Below are positions 35,598-49,478 of a stretch of DNA of 64,000 bases, piece by piece. Numbering within the stretch: position 1 is the stretch's first letter; the number at the start of each line of letters is the position of its first letter. The position numbers and the translations under genes were made by a program. The stretch lies in contig NC_088170.1 in NCBI RefSeq assembly GCF_028769735.1, forward strand, positions 65,387,085-65,451,084. Reading direction: 5' to 3'. Under the pieces are notes generated by a model that saw nothing but the letters and a program-made list of their open reading frames with translations, had not been told where the DNA came from and did no database searches. The DNA is from Zonotrichia leucophrys gambelii (taxonomy: Eukaryota; Chordata; Aves; Passeriformes; Passerellidae).

Positions 35598-38500
35598 AAA
35601 GCACTCACTATCTCATCATTTCACCCTCCTCCGTTTTAATGGAACGAGTTTATTACCAGCACTTCTTTTTACAAATACCAGGGGAAATAAGCCTTTTTTA
35701 TTCTCCCAGTAATTCCTATGGTGAGCAAGTATCATTTTGCTTTCTTTTCTTTTGAATTGTGGCCAATAATCATTTTTCTCCATTGCCTCCTCCTTTACTT
35801 GTGGGAGTTGCACTGTAACATTGGTGAGCCTGGAGTCAGGAAAAGAAGCCCAGCATCCTTGTTCCTTTCCCATTCACCTTCAGGATTGCCTACAAGGCAT
35901 TATAACAGAGCTGTGAGGAGGGGGGGACTGCTAGGACACATTTAGGCTCCTGACTGCCCTGATGTGCACCAGGATGATCCATCTAGAAGTGGAGATGGAC
36001 CTTGCTTGTGCCCAAGGTTTCCCCATTAAACCTTGATCTGCTCTTTGAAGTGTCCTCCCCCTGTGCTTCTGCCACTGACATCGGCTGGATGTGGTGGCTG
36101 CTGTGACTGACTGCCCTGGGGACCAGACCAGAGGATCCAGGCAACTTCCTTGCTGTGTCCCAAGGTGTGCTGGACATGGAAAACTTTGCTTCTTAGGGAC
36201 ACACACTGAAGTTGGGTATAGGCTCTGAATGTACAGACACAGTAGGGAAGACTGCAGAGGTGTTGGAGGCAGGGTGAGTTTCTGTGCTTCTGCAGATGAA
36301 AATTGTTGGTTTTTTCATTCCCTCTGAAATAACCACAGTTCTGTCACAAACCTAATTCTTGGTTATATCTTGCATCTTCTGCTGACTCAAGAAGCAAACC
36401 CAAAGCTCACCCAGAGTGGAGGCACCCTCTGTCCTACAGGACAAGGTGTATCAGACCCTGCCCCATGGCCCAGCTGAGACAGGGGCCAGCTCCAGCCACC
36501 ACTCTGGTGAACCTGGGGACCACACTCAGGCACAGGAAGCCAGACTACCCGTGAGGAGTGAGTGGGGCAGCACTGATTTCCTGTGCCTTGGGAGCTGCAC
36601 CTACACAATGCAGCTCAATTTTACTTGACTCCAAGGTTAAAGCAGCTTCCTTGGCCATCCCATTTCTCTCTTACCCTGACCACTTGACTCCCCATAACAT
36701 CTGAGCTTTGCCATCAGGCAATGAGCAATGTAACCAACATCTGGCAAGTGAAGTTCAACCTCTCCCTCCTGACCTTCCCAGGGGAAGAACTGTCTGTCTG
36801 ATGTGTAGAATTTTCAGAGAGTGATTTACATTTGAGTGTGTTAAGCCAGAAGCTTCAAAACATTGTGGTATGTTCTTAATATAGCACAGATAATTAAACT
36901 GATGAGAATATCCAGGAAGACCAATATGCTTCAACTCACAAGTTCCTTAGGGGAGAGAAATCCAACATTGCTGGATGCATGGAGAATCTGCTGGTGGAGC
37001 CAGCTCTTTTGACTGCATCCCTGAGTACAGACAGAGAAGATGAAGGCAGCCCATGTACCCACTATGCTTCTGCAGGCATTCTCCTTCCCTAGTCTCAGCA
37101 CATGAGGATGTAGATCTTGTTAAGTTTAATTCATTTCCCTGCACTCACAATTGGTGTGTAAAATAAACCAGGATGACTTAATCCTAGGCATCTGACCTAG
37201 CACTATTATTTCCTTTATTTACTTTTATTAACGTTAGATTTGCTAACAGAGGAGTTCTTAAATAAATGATTTTAATGTGTTTAGAAAATGTTCTACAAAA
37301 ATAAGCATTCACTTAACTTACTAAATATTTTCAGCAATGAAGAAGTGGCTTTGAGAGAGGATGGAAATAAACATCCTCATTCAGGAGAGATTTTTAAAAA
37401 GCAAACAGAACATAAGAATGCAGCTAAGCTAGTATGTCTTGGGAAATTATTTTTCCTTTTCCACATCAGCAATAACAGATCAAGAGCATTTCCAAGCACC
37501 AATTTCTGTAGGCTGCATGAAGGGAGATGGACATTTCTACAGTTGATTTGAAACTGGATGAACTAGAGCGCTTCAGAGGTTTACAGTCGAAAAGATAAAT
37601 GGATTGTGTGAGCTGTCCAATTTCATTATGTGCCCTAGCCAAACTCTTTCTTTAATGTTTGATAGAATTATGATCAAATATTTCAAAATAAAAATGCTGA
37701 CCTCTGTAGAAATTGTTGTTGACCTTGTCAAGGTAGGTTTAATGCTTTAAAAGAATACCAACAATCTCTCAGTGATATAAAACTTTAACAGACACCACCA
37801 AATCGAAATATATATAGAAGGCACCTGGTTATTCACACTGGCTGAGTGCTTATCAAGCCCCATTGTCAGCTGAGTGTGAAATGGATTCCTGCCCAGAAAG
37901 CTGCCTCTGAAGCTGGCTTCATGTTCAAAGTTTGATTTGCCACATGTGATACAGTCAGATGATTTAAAACACAATTGACTTTCTTGCAGCAGTTGACTAC
38001 CCTGTTTCAAAATGTCGCCCTGATTTTTTGAGATTTTCTAAGCCTTCTGATGTTTACATTCTTGTAACGAACTTTCTCACACACTTTCTGTAAATAACTT
38101 ACTGTTTTGCATTCTTTTATGGAGGAGGAGAAATTTGATGGACTGTTGGTTTGTCCAGTGTCATGGGAGAGGTGGCACTTTCACCCTCCAATCCTTCAGT
38201 TTTGGAAATCTATAAATGTTGGAGTCAGAAAATAAATTTCCCTTTTTCTTCACCTCAAGAGCAGCGGTGTGTGCACTCATGTTGTTTCATGTTCTATAGT
38301 GACATCAAAATTATACACATCTCCAGAAACTGAAAGGCAAATACTCATGAAGACCCAAAATACTTTAAGCCAAATATTTACAATGCTGATTATCTGAATA
38401 AATTTGTCACATACTTTCCTAAAGTAGGCCACCTCACTTCCAACCCAGAGTGCTGCACAGAATGCCATATCTGTGTCTTTTTTTCTTTGCATTAAGACAA

Positions 38501-41500
38501 GGGTTTGAACCAAAGCCCTGCACACAAACCCTCTTAACTCCCCAGCATGTGCAATTAGCATCTTGAGCTGCTTCAGTTTGTATTAATTTAGCATCAATCT
38601 CCAGTTGGAGAGCTCCATCTAATCTGGCCTCTGTATCTGTCACTGCTGCACTTTATGTGCAAAGGAAGGTGAAAAAGCTGAGCCCCCAGATCTGTGACAA
38701 AACCATGAGATATGTTTAGCCTCAATAATATCATTGCTTGCTTAAACTGATTGCAGATAATGACAATGAAATCCATCTCTGTTGCAGGAGCATCTTCCAC
38801 AGGTTAAATGCCTTTGTGTTGAAAAATGAGACTTTTCTGACTCTTTGCAAGGATGAGGGAAAGAAGAAAGTGTTGCCTGGTTACCCAGGCTGCTTTGAGG
38901 CTGTGGGAGCATGATTTGCTGTGGCCTTATTCAGGTAACCAGTGCTGATACAGCCAGTGCTGGTAAACCATGGAGATCCCAGTGCCAAACACCCAGTCCC
39001 AGTGACCAGCAGATCAGGTGGAGTGGGAGAAGCTCAAACCACAATGGTCTTGAAAGTCATGGTTTGTGTAAAGCACAAATGCTTCACTCCACTGCTTGTA
39101 TGAAAGTGATGGCCATAAGCCAGTGCAAAGTCCTCCTGTGTGGGGGTATTCTCCTGCTCTGCTGATTTACCATCCATATTTTTCTCATTTATACATATCA
39201 GTCTTGTAGATGCTTCATGCATGAGGAGATGGGAAGCTACCAAATGGATCACTAATAGGTTCAAGACATTGAGGATGATTTAAAGGGCTCATGAATCTGA
39301 TCATCATAGATGGGAATGGCTTTTCTTCTACTTTAAAGGAACTGCATTTACTTGAAAGTTCCTTGTTTGGGTCCACATAAGTGAGCACCTTTTCTTTGCA
39401 CTAGTCCTTCTGAGTTAGTGCTTCATAAGTTTGCTCTAAATTCCCTGAAAGTTTAAAAAAAATCAATCAAACCTGTCAAATTTGGGATGTATTTTCATTA
39501 AAACTGTATTAACCCACAGCATGCAGCTCCTGATGTTACCATAAAACTTCTCATGGAGTTAAGAGCACCTCCTGCAAACACAGTATTTGCTGGAGTAAGC
39601 ACATAGTGAAGCAAGCAGCCAGCCAAGCCTGTCTTCAGGAATGTCTTGTAAAGGTCAAACCAGATTTGATGTTGTGTTAGAATTTGGGAGAAACACAAAG
39701 ATAATAGAAGAAGGATCTGTTTCTTACAATAATCCAAAAGTCAAATCTAGAAAGTTTAAATAAAAATAAAAGTTGCATGTGCAAATTGACTTGGGGCAAC
39801 TTTTTAACTTGCTTCAGTGATGTTTTCATGCTGATTAGATGAGCTGGCAGTGACTTTGGCAGTGCTACAAAAGCCATTTTTACATCAGTCAGCATAAGGA
39901 ATTCCACACTTTCCATCAAATCCCTCCAAAAAAGAATTCTGCTTTCCCTTCCAATCCAGTTTTGCTCCTGTGGTTGGCCAGATCATCTCACTCAGTTCCT
40001 GCTCCTGGCCACAGTTCAAGGCTTGAGTCCTCACAGGAGGTTACCCTGTGTGATGTTTCTCATCCTCAGAAAAATATCCCAGGGGGATATGTGAGGATTT
40101 TGACCCCTTTCCTCTGGAAATGCTGTGAAGAAAGGACTGCTTGTGCATGCACTGATCAGCACTCTGGCACACAGGAGGGGCACTGGGGGACACAGGACCT
40201 GGCACAGAGACTCCATGAAGGGGATGTGCATCAAGCCTTCACATCCAGACTGCACAGCCCAGAGATGCAAACTCTTAAGGGATCCCAGAAAGAAATCCTT
40301 TACAGTGTGCTGCTCCTGCTGGCACCCCATGTAGTCAGGGCAGACCAGGACACCAGTTTGAATGCCAGGCACAGCATCCTTTCCTATCCCCAGCCCTGCA
40401 GGAGACAGAGCCAGATTCTCATGTGAGATGTAGTGCACTAAGGCACCAAATCTCCTTGCACTTCAGATCTATGGACAAAAAGTGTATGATCAGAGCCAGG
40501 GCCAGCCCAAACCTGGGGTTTTCCTTCTGCCATCCTCAGCACATCCAGGCCAGGCTCTTTCTTTACTATATGTGGGGAATTAGCTGTTCCCAGTGGAGAC
40601 AGAGAAGGGATGGAGTGGGCAGAGGGCTGAGGGAGGGAAGAGGGAAGTGCTGAGGCTTTTGTTGTGGATGGGAGAAAGATCTGAGCATGGAGCAGATTTC
40701 CTGTCCAGTACCAGCTGCAGCTGGCTGGCCTCTTTGGGTGCAGTCACCTGAAAACTCTGCTGGAGTTGTGGGATCACACAGATGGCAACAGAGAGGAATG
40801 GGGTCACTGGGCATTGACACAGACCCCTTCTGAATGGGGGAAGAGTGCAGCTGCCTCTGCATCAGACAAGCAAGGGAGGAGGGATGCTAGAGACCCAAAA
40901 GTGTCTTTTTCATCCCAACAACTGCTTCTCATTTTGGTTTTGACATGAATTTGCCATGCAGACTTGGCCAGCTCATGCTTTTTGCTTTCTGTGACTGCAA
41001 AGTTATTTAAGCAGATTCCCATTGCTAATATATGGGGGAATTAGAGAGAATCAGCAATGCCTTCTGACATAAGAGATGGCATGTCAGGTATCAGCTGAAC
41101 CCACAAATGCAGCTATCTGTGAATATTTCTGAGGCAACTTGTCAGTAGGGTGTTTCTAATCCTTTTACCAAACAGATTTTTTTAGAAAACTTGAGAGGTT
41201 TTTTTTGTCTATTTCTCTCTGACCCTAATAAATCTTAATTCCCACAACTTGAGGGTGTTGACTTTCCAAGAAAAAACGTCACTGGCACTCTGTCACCACC
41301 CTCCACACTCCCGAGGTGGCTGCTGGAGGCAAGTTGTCTCATTTGCTTATGTAAATGAAGAAAAGAGATTTTTAGAGCCAACATCTAACTCTGGGAAGGA
41401 GGTGCTGCCCGTGCCAGCACGAGCAGTGCTCCTGCTGCCAGTCCCCAACACTGACAGAGTTCAGCTGTTCCATGATAAAAAATAAGGCTCTCCCTCTCCA

Positions 41501-43289
41501 GGCATTTTGCATTTCAATGAATAATTTTTCACCCAACTACATCTCAGCCTGCTTTGATTATGTGCACTCCATAAATTGACATAATAATGTGGAGTTGAGG
41601 AATAGAGGATCTATCCCAGAAGGGGAATTGCAGCCCCTAAAGCCCCAAGCCTTTAGCCTGAGCAGTTTTGTACAATATTATTACCCTGTATTCAGATGAC
41701 ATAATTACCAAAAAGGACCTTACTGGGTATTCACACAACATTATATGGAGTGACTTTGGGTTTTTCTTTTCTTGGAAATGCATGAAATGAGTTAAACAAG
41801 AGGATGATAAAGCTGTTGGCAGACCCAGTTTGACAAGAGGAGGATTGCAAGTGAGGGACAGTTCAGTGGCCCCTGCATGAAAGAATTATGTGTTCTGTGT
41901 ATGAGGGAAGCAGGGGAGGGAAGGAGTTACAGTCCATTGCTGTCATGGGGCAATGCTCTGCACACGGTGAGGATGGAGCATTTGCTGGCTTTCAGCAGAT
42001 AAGGCTGCTGCCAGTGAGTACCAATGCCCAGAGGAACAGTCAGGACACACAGGGCCTGTCTGGGCTTCTTTACTGCCCCTTATCTCTGTGCTGTTGGACC
42101 ATAGGCTTGTGGCTGGTTTTAGCTGATGATCTAATTCATGGGGAGGGCCTGGAGTTTGCTTCATTAGCAAATGCTAATAGTCGGTGGAGGGGAAGAATTG
42201 TGCATGAGGCAGCATTTGGCACTTTCATTTCCTCCTGATTGCACTGCCCAGGGCTCCAGCAGACCCAAGGAGCAGCCCTGTTCCCTGCCTGGTAGGACTG
42301 CCAGGGCACAGCCAGGGGAGGAATTGCTCTGCATTCATGCAAACTGTTCCTTTTCCACCTCACCTCTCCTGCTGATGGACTGGCCACACCGCACACATTC
42401 CCCAACCCAAGCCACCAAAAGTACGCTTTTCAAACATTCAGCCTTTGAATGTTGAGCAAAATTTTACCAAGTCAACAGGACTTAAGAGGCTGGTTTGAGC
42501 TACACTTCACAGTCCATCCTGCAGAAACCAAACCTGCTCACAGCTAAATACCAGTGGTTTGAGTCCTGGGGCCTGTTCCTGGCCACAGCTGGGTTATAGC
42601 ACAAAATCAGTGCTGAGCATTGCAGCACTTGGCTTAGCAGTGTCTCATCTCTGCATTCTTGTGCTATTTTGCACTGTAAGTCCCTCCAGCAAGGAGACAG
42701 TGGATAGTGGCAGTGTTTTTAACCTTAATGAGTGAAGTATTGATGGTGTGAGTTGGGTACCTGGTTCCCACAGCTCAACATGGGTCTGTGCTGGATGGAT
42801 TTGGGTGGCACGTGTCTGTCCATATGTTGGAAATATACATTACCCAGAAACCTTCTGCTGCAGAGAATTAGGGAGAAACTATGACAAGGGGGAGGGGGAA
42901 CAGACAAGCTTGTTTGACAGTTAATAAAACAATGAAATATACTTTGTGTGTGCCTGAGTTTCTAGGGACATACCAGCAGCTGCTAATACCATGTCATCTG
43001 TTTTTTATTCATGGCACTGCTGGACTGTGGATAGATAATCTCTCTCTATAACTCACTCATTTCTAAGCTTAATGGGAAGCTGTCTTAGAGAAACATGCTT
43101 CTCTGCCAAAAGTGGGCAGTCTGTCTTTCCACTGGGGGAACGCATGATTCCAGAGTTCCTTGCTCTGCTCAAATCCCAGTAACATTGTCTTTTAATTATA
43201 TTGAGTATTTAATACTGGAATGCTTGTGTTTCTGCTGTAGTTTCCACAATGGCAGAAACAGCCCATTCTGCCTCAGTCAGACAGAGAGG

Positions 43290-43800
43290 AGCTCCATCCC
43301 TCTGATGGGATCTCCTGCATCCCTCTGATCATCTTTGTGATCCTCCTCTGGACCCACTCCAACAGGTCCATGTCTTTACTGTGCTAAGGGCTTCAGAAGT
43401 GGATGCAGCACTCCAAGTGGGGTCTCACCAGAGCAGAGTAGAGGGGAAGAATCACCTCCCTCAACCTGCTGGCCATGCTTCTTGTGCTGCAGCACAGGAC
43501 ACGTTTGGCTTTCTGGGCTGCACGTGCAGAATTATGCCCAGCTCTTCATCCACCAGTACCCCTGCCCACAAAGCTGCTTTCAATCTCTTCATTCCCCAGC
43601 CTGTCTCTGGGGAATACCAGATACCAGGGGTTCCTCTGACCCTGTGTGTTGCACTTGACCCTGTTGAACCTCATGAGGTTCCCATGGACCCACTCCTCAA
43701 GCTTGTACAGGTCCCTATGGATGGCATCCCTTCCCTACAGCTTGGTGTCAGGTTTCTCCCAGTCTGTAAGAGATCCATCTCCCCAGAAGCCTTCATCCTC
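43290..43800 (-). mobile_element. CR1 LINE fragment, minus strand
   Basis: The reverse complement carries CR1 ORF2 3' and UTR hallmarks: TCATCTTTGTGATCCTCCTC, TGGACCCACTCCAACAGGTC, CACTCCAAGTGGGGTCTCAC, CAGAGCAGAGTAGAGGGG and GACCCTGTTGAACCTCATGA. It has no intact frame and is antisense to FRMD4A. The termini are approximate. It lacks the terminal TCATAGAATCACAG-type tail, so the 3' end is missing or diverged. Confidence 0.88.
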
Positions 43801-46037
43801 CTCCTCCCATCCTGTGGCTAGCACATAACATGTCAGTATTATCACTAAACCTGTGTGGCAGTGACTGTGGCTGATGTTAGAAGGCACCAAAATGGGGTTT
43901 TCCTATCACCTGGAGCAGCAAAGTCTTGCTCTGCATCACCTGTATCTCACATCCTCCTTTTCCTCTTTTCAGCACTGGGAGGTGTCCCATGAGCAGAGCC
44001 CACCCTGTTCCCCCAGTGGGTACAGCAGCCCATATGAATGAGCTCATGCTAATATGAACTCATGCAATAAATACATCAAAGAGCCATGAAACTCTGGGAT
44101 TTGCACATTGAATCAGTTTGAGTCATCAGTCCTCATGCAGCTTCCCCTTTCCAAGGAGCTGCCAGGCTTGTCCTTTCCTCCCTACTTGCCTTCAGTGCTC
44201 TCTGTGCTCTGCTGTTGTTCAGGGAAGTTGCCATCGTGTCTAATTGGGAAAAGACACCTGTAGAGTGCCTCTGTGCAGAGATAACTGGAGTGCATGGAGG
44301 AGAGACTCATCCCCTGTGGTTAATTTGCCAGTGCTGAGTTCTCCTTTAAATAGAGGCAAGGAGATACAGACAGAGCTAGGACATGGCATGCATTGACATT
44401 TTCTTGGTGTAGTTTTTGCTAGCACAGGCCGTGCCTGTAGTCTAGGGTGTGGAGTGGGCCTTTTAAGCAATGGGGAATTGCAGGGAGACATCCCTTGGAG
44501 TGTCAGCCAAGTGTGATCCCATATAGACCTTCTTGCACTGCCCTTGGTGCTTTTTCATCATCTTTCTTCATGGCAAGTTCAAGTCACAGAGCTGCTACCA
44601 AGGCTCAGCCAAAGCTCCTGCCACCTCCTGACACCACTAATAAAGCTCTCCCTTTCCTCTAAGTCATTATTTGAACAAAATTCAGCTGGTTTGGAGGGCA
44701 GGGAGGGAATGAGTTCACTGCTTCAAGCCTGCAGCGTTGCAAAGAGCCCCAGCCATGTGCTCACTGTGCTCCTCTCTGCTGAGGCTCTGTGGATGCACAG
44801 CATTATCATTTCAGACAAGCCTCTCTGGCAAGGCCCAGGGAGCAGGGAAGGATGTCTGGGTCATTCTACTAATAAGGAGGCAGCCCCTAATGAGTCCATC
44901 TCTGCTGTCCAAGAGGGAAAGAAGAAACCTCAGAGTGCTCTGAAGTCAGGCTTGACTTCGCAGCAGAGTTGTCTGCTCTGCTATATCAGGGATCCCCTGG
45001 TCAAGGTTTGGTGCCATCATACCTAGCAGGTGCATCCTGATGTACTAAGTTTTATAGAAAATGTCATGTTTGCAAGTCCAGGAAGTCCAGGCTGCAAAAT
45101 GTAACTTGTTCCAGGCTGATTTGGAGAGTACAAGAATGGATCCAGAGCTGGGAGAGCACTCAGGTTACTGCCATGCAGAGAAGCCTCAGGGGCAGGGTTT
45201 GGCTAATAAATGGCCAGTGTCTGTGCCAGAGACTCGGGTATACAGGAGTGTGGGTCCCTCAGCCTTTCCTCCTGTCAGAAGTAAGAACTTACCAGGAGCA
45301 GACTCTTCTTCCCCAGGGCCACAGCTCCAGTGTGCTGGGACTACAACTGGGTCCCTGCTGATTTCTCTAGTAACAAAAGCAATTGATTTACAGAACACTG
45401 TTCTTTACATGCCTTTCCGAAAAGAGGGTCCTGTTGCAGGAGGGAGCAGCAAGGGATTCCCTGGCTGTGTAATGGTGCTCTGACAGCCTACCCCACCAGC
45501 AAAGCATGTTCAGCCCTCACCAGCCCAGATGAAGGATTTCTCCTGGTGTTGCCCAGCCCAAGTTCAGGCCAGCCAGTGCAGCTGTGACAGCCCCACAGGC
45601 TGCTTTTTGTGATACAGCTTACAGGGAGGATGCCAGGAAGGTGTAGGTAGGAAAGGGATGAGGAGCAGCAGATGCAGAGGGGTCTCCACACCTGCTTGGG
45701 CAGCTCACAGGGCAACACAGCCCAGCTCTGTAGCTCTTCATCATTGAGGACATGGTTCAGCTTCTACTTGGAATGCCACCTGTTACCCTGATTTATTTCT
45801 GTGGGATGCACAGAGTGCATCTTGCTGACCATCCAATTGTATTGAATCCAGAAGGTCCCAAGCTCACTTTCCATTGATTTCCCTGCTCTCACAGACCAGT
45901 CCCCATCTCCTTCAATGTGTCTGTGATGGAAGTTTTATTAATGCAAAATTTTCCCTCTGGAAAATGAAGTCCAGAAATTAATAATGAATTAAAACAACTT
46001 GCCACAGGCATTGCTAATGAGCTCTTTGTCTGCTCAG

Positions 46038-46180
46038 CTCACATGAAAGGAGGTCATTGCTCAGCCGTTCCCATCGCGGATGGCAAGAAGATTAACCGCG
46101 AACATCCCGCGTGCGTGCGGCTCTCTCCTGAGACAGCAGGACAGGCTCAGCTTCTGCCAGGCTGCCTTGCCCTGCCTCAG
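46038..46180 (+). other. CpG-rich, splice-bounded open segment (candidate alternative first exon or enhancer)
   Basis: Nine CpGs occur in 54 bp (46066-46119), flanked by an acceptor-like CTCTTTGTCTGCTCAG (AG 46036-46037) and a donor-like CCTCAG|GTTTGT (GT 46181-46182). An ATG at 46043 opens 46 codons (MKGGHCSAVPIADGKK...) that end exactly at the donor in phase 0, so they would join FRMD4A exon 3 (phase 0) in frame and replace the first 22 residues. As an internal cassette it would fail, because phase-0 entry meets TGA at once. The donor is weak, I recall no such isoform in other vertebrates, and it may simply be a regulatory element. Confidence 0.25.
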
Positions 46181-49100
46181 GTTTGTTTCAAGGAGCCTTT
46201 GCTACCTGGAGAAGACACCTTCCTCCCCTCCAAACACTCAGATTGCCTGTCTGTGTTGGTAGGACACCCAAGTCATTCCACTGCAAAGGACAATAACCTT
46301 GCAGAGCTTAAGGGGAGAGTGGAAAGTAATCTTGGAGGGGACTAGCAGGGCTTAACTTCACTGCCATAAGCCTCTTCAGGGATTCTGGCCCAGAAACTAA
46401 CCTGGCACCACTCCAGTGCTGGGTCTGCATCTATTGTTCTTTTCCCTTATCTTGCAAGGCAAAGGGTTATCCTGCCTTATCTGCTACCACAGGCTTTGGA
46501 AGAGGCCCCCCTGCAAGGCTGCTGGAAATCGTGCTCCTGCTGAGCCTCAGGGGGCTGTGCTGGGAGAAGAGCATCCACCTCTGCGCACTAGGCATGGGAA
46601 AGCTGTCACACCATGCTGACCAACGCTCTTGGCTTTTTCAGCCTGGTCTCACTCAGCAGAAATAGGCAGCAGGGTGTTGCAAATACCCATCCTGGGATGG
46701 GTGGGTGAAAGCAGGTGGTTATGGGTGCTGCTCCTCTCTTGGTTCATCAGTACATGGGGCAAGGGACATTGAGCATCACTTCTCTATGATGTGACTGAAG
46801 AGCAGAAGGGACTTTTTCCCTTGTCCAGTGTCCCTTGTGGCAGTGTTGTCTGACTGCAGCAGAGGGACCCACACCTTCCCCATGTCCATGGGCAGCCTCT
46901 TACACATCAACTGTTTATTGCTCTGTTCTTGCAAAAGCTCAACCTGTAACTTCCATGTGCTTAACCCAGGGTTGGGAAAACTCTGCTGTGTTTGAGGCAT
47001 GATGTTTCACCACTCTTTCCCACCCTGCTCTCTCAGGTGGGACACCCAGCCAGGCTGACTGATGGCTCACTGTGGGCTCACTCCCTTGCTTGGCAGCACA
47101 ATTGCTCGTTTGTCAAATAACTGAGTCACACAGAGCACTGGGCACCAGGCAGTGACAGCCACACAGCTCCCAGCCTGCAAGACACTCCAGCATGGGGATT
47201 CACCTCCATCAACTGTCCCCATCACAGCCTTGGCCATGGAGTCAGTCCTGCCATGCATTCCCACCCCTCCTCTTGTAGCCCTTGGCTGTGAAGAAATCGC
47301 TTTCTGGTGCAGAGAGAATTTGGGCCACACTGAAGAGAAAGGAGCGGGGACCTTGGGCAAAGGGAAAAGCAAGGTTTCAAACTGTACAGTGACAGCAGGA
47401 AACAAACCCATCTTCCTCTCTCTCCTTTAAAAGTTTGTGGTTGTTTGTCTGTCGTTAAGCTAAAAACTCACCCAGTGCCCCCAGTAACTACCTGCACTGA
47501 GCCTGTGTATCTCTGAATTCACCTGGCAGTCTTGCCATCCTCTTCATCACAATATTTGTGTATATCATAAGTCAAACTGTAGCTTGTCCTTAGAATGCTC
47601 TGACAAAAAGAAGTTCATCTTGCAGGAGACAGAGATGCTGCAAATGTCCATCCCACCCAGCACAATTCCAGGAGGGAAGTACCTGAGGAGCCCCCAGTGA
47701 GTCTGGTGTAGCTGGTGTGCTCTTGCTTGGGTCTTTGAATGGACTCAAGGGGACAGGGGACCTGACCATGGTCCCATGCCTGCTCCATTCGTCTCTGAGC
47801 ACCATTTGGGAGCTTGTTCAGGAGTAAAGGTCAATGCAGTCACAGTGTTGTCATAGTAGAGCCTCCAATGGTTGTGTCTGAGAAATTTGACTTGGAATTA
47901 AAACTAAGCTGGTTGCATCCTACCTATTTTTTATCTGCCAGGCTGTTCCTCCTACACAGCAGCTTCTCTCACATTCATTCAGAGGCAGCCTTAAGCCAGG
48001 ACTGCATTTAGGCACAGCTATTGTTTCTTTCTTTGATGGAATGGCCTAGAAACCCCCCATGCATTGGATGTCCCCATAGGATGGGTAGAAAATGCTGTAA
48101 TGCTCATAGGAATGCCAGGGAAATATACAGAGAAGTAAGTTTGTCCAAGCTGTGTCAGATACTGTGGTAGTGCTGAGTTTAGGGACATTTTCAGATAGTC
48201 TGAGTCTTATGAATCTAAAGTTAGGTACAAATCAGTTTTTTTTCTACTATAGGTGTGTTTGTGTTTATAGGACAGAGCAGTTGATTAGGACAGCAGGGTT
48301 CTGATGTCCCTGCCACCCATTTTCTCCACAGCATTATAATTTCACCTCCATTTAACAACAGGTTCATGTCTGGGGTAACTGACTCAGCTGCTTGGCAGAC
48401 TCATTGGGGCAGTCAAGCCTGCAGACCGTTTTATTTTCACTGAGGTTTGCAGCACAGAGATTTGTAGACCAAATCCTTATAAGTGGTCACCAGGGAATAT
48501 TGTTGGGATCTCTGACCCCAGCTGTGCCAGTGCTGCTGAAACAATTGCATCTCTGGCATCTGGGGCTATTACAAGGCTGCAGTATCTGGATCCTCTGTAC
48601 CCCTGTTTCCTATAAGAGACAGGACTAGAGCTGTGCTATTGCCAAGGCTTCAGAAATCTGGTTGGAAGAACCAGAGCCCAGCAGAGCAGATGAGAATTCA
48701 TAGAATCAGGAGAACACATTAGAGTTAAAAGACAATTAAGGTTTTGCAGAAGAGGCAGTAATGAACCATCCTCCGCTTCTCTGGGCTTGGCTTTTTTTGT
48801 CTTACAAAGAGTATTTTGAAAGTGTGTGCTGCTTACCTGTCTTTCCATCCAAGTGTCTAAATTTGAGGATGTATCCTTATCTCTGTATGACAAGCAATAG
48901 TGAATGGGAAACTATTTTGTTCTGTCATTTACTTCTCATTTGGCCCCATCACATCCTATCTTTTGGCACTATGTATTTTCTTAGTGTTATGAGCATATAT
49001 CTGTGCTGTGTGTGAGAGAGTGGGTGTCTGAACTGTGTTTGCAAAGTCCCTTGATAAAAAGCTTTAACAAGTAAAATTATCAGAGAGGCAGGAGTGAGCT

Positions 49101-49383
49101 GGTCCTGGTAGATCCGAGCACTGGCAGGCAGCAAATCATCTGTCTGCAGAGACATTAAGTGCTGAATAGGTCAGAATTGCCAGGTTTTTAGTATTTACCT
49201 AGGAGGGAAACTACTGCTCATTTCAAGGAGCTAATGTTCCTTGCAGATTTAGCTTGAACACCAGAGGGAACATAAAAGCAACAGCTGTGCAGTAGTTTCA
49301 AGGATAGTGTTTTCCTCCTCAAGCACAGTGCAGTTCTATCCAATTCTCCTCATTAATCACTTTCTTTCATTTTTGTTTTTCAG

Positions 49384-49478
49384 CCAAAGCTTTTGGCCAA
49401 GGAGCTGCTTGACTTGGTGGCATCTCATTTCAACCTGAAGGAGAAGGAGTACTTTGGAATTGCATTCACAGATGAAAC
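49384..49478 (+). CDS. FRMD4A: FRMD4A coding exon 3 (residues 23 to part of 54)
   Basis: The 95-nt exon has acceptor TTTTTGTTTTTCAG and donor GAAAC|GTAAGT. It reads PKLLAKELLDLVASHFNLKE then KEYFGIAFTDE, ending with two bases (AC) of a split Thr codon. This is the F1-lobe helix and following strands of the FERM domain. The motif HFNLKEKEYFGIAF is characteristic of the FRMD4 family. The entry phase is 0 after exon 2 and the exit leaves 2 nt. There are no stops or indels. Confidence 0.96.

Larger units (their letters stand above)
17746..49383 (+). other. FRMD4A: FRMD4A intron 2
   Basis: This 31.6-kb intron runs from GTAGGA to TTTTTGTTTTTCAG. It contains - strand CR1 fragments (20354-20700 and ~43290-43800), a probable - strand LTR (~25190-26040), a solo LTR (26612-27237), a 45-bp tandem duplication (22555-22642), a T13 run (22042-22054), an AT microsatellite (31940-31966), CpG clusters (32597-32812 and 46066-46119) and a T/G-rich block (35480-35597). 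The remaining DNA is CpG-poor with only chance open frames, and I recognise no other exon with confidence. Confidence 0.85.

Noticed and set aside
43381..43821. 146-codon + strand frame
   Set aside because: It is the antisense of a CR1 LINE fragment.
48697..48722. TTCATAGAATCAGGAG resembling the end of a - strand CR1
   Set aside because: Only about 12 bases match and no CR1 body follows, so it is too short to call.
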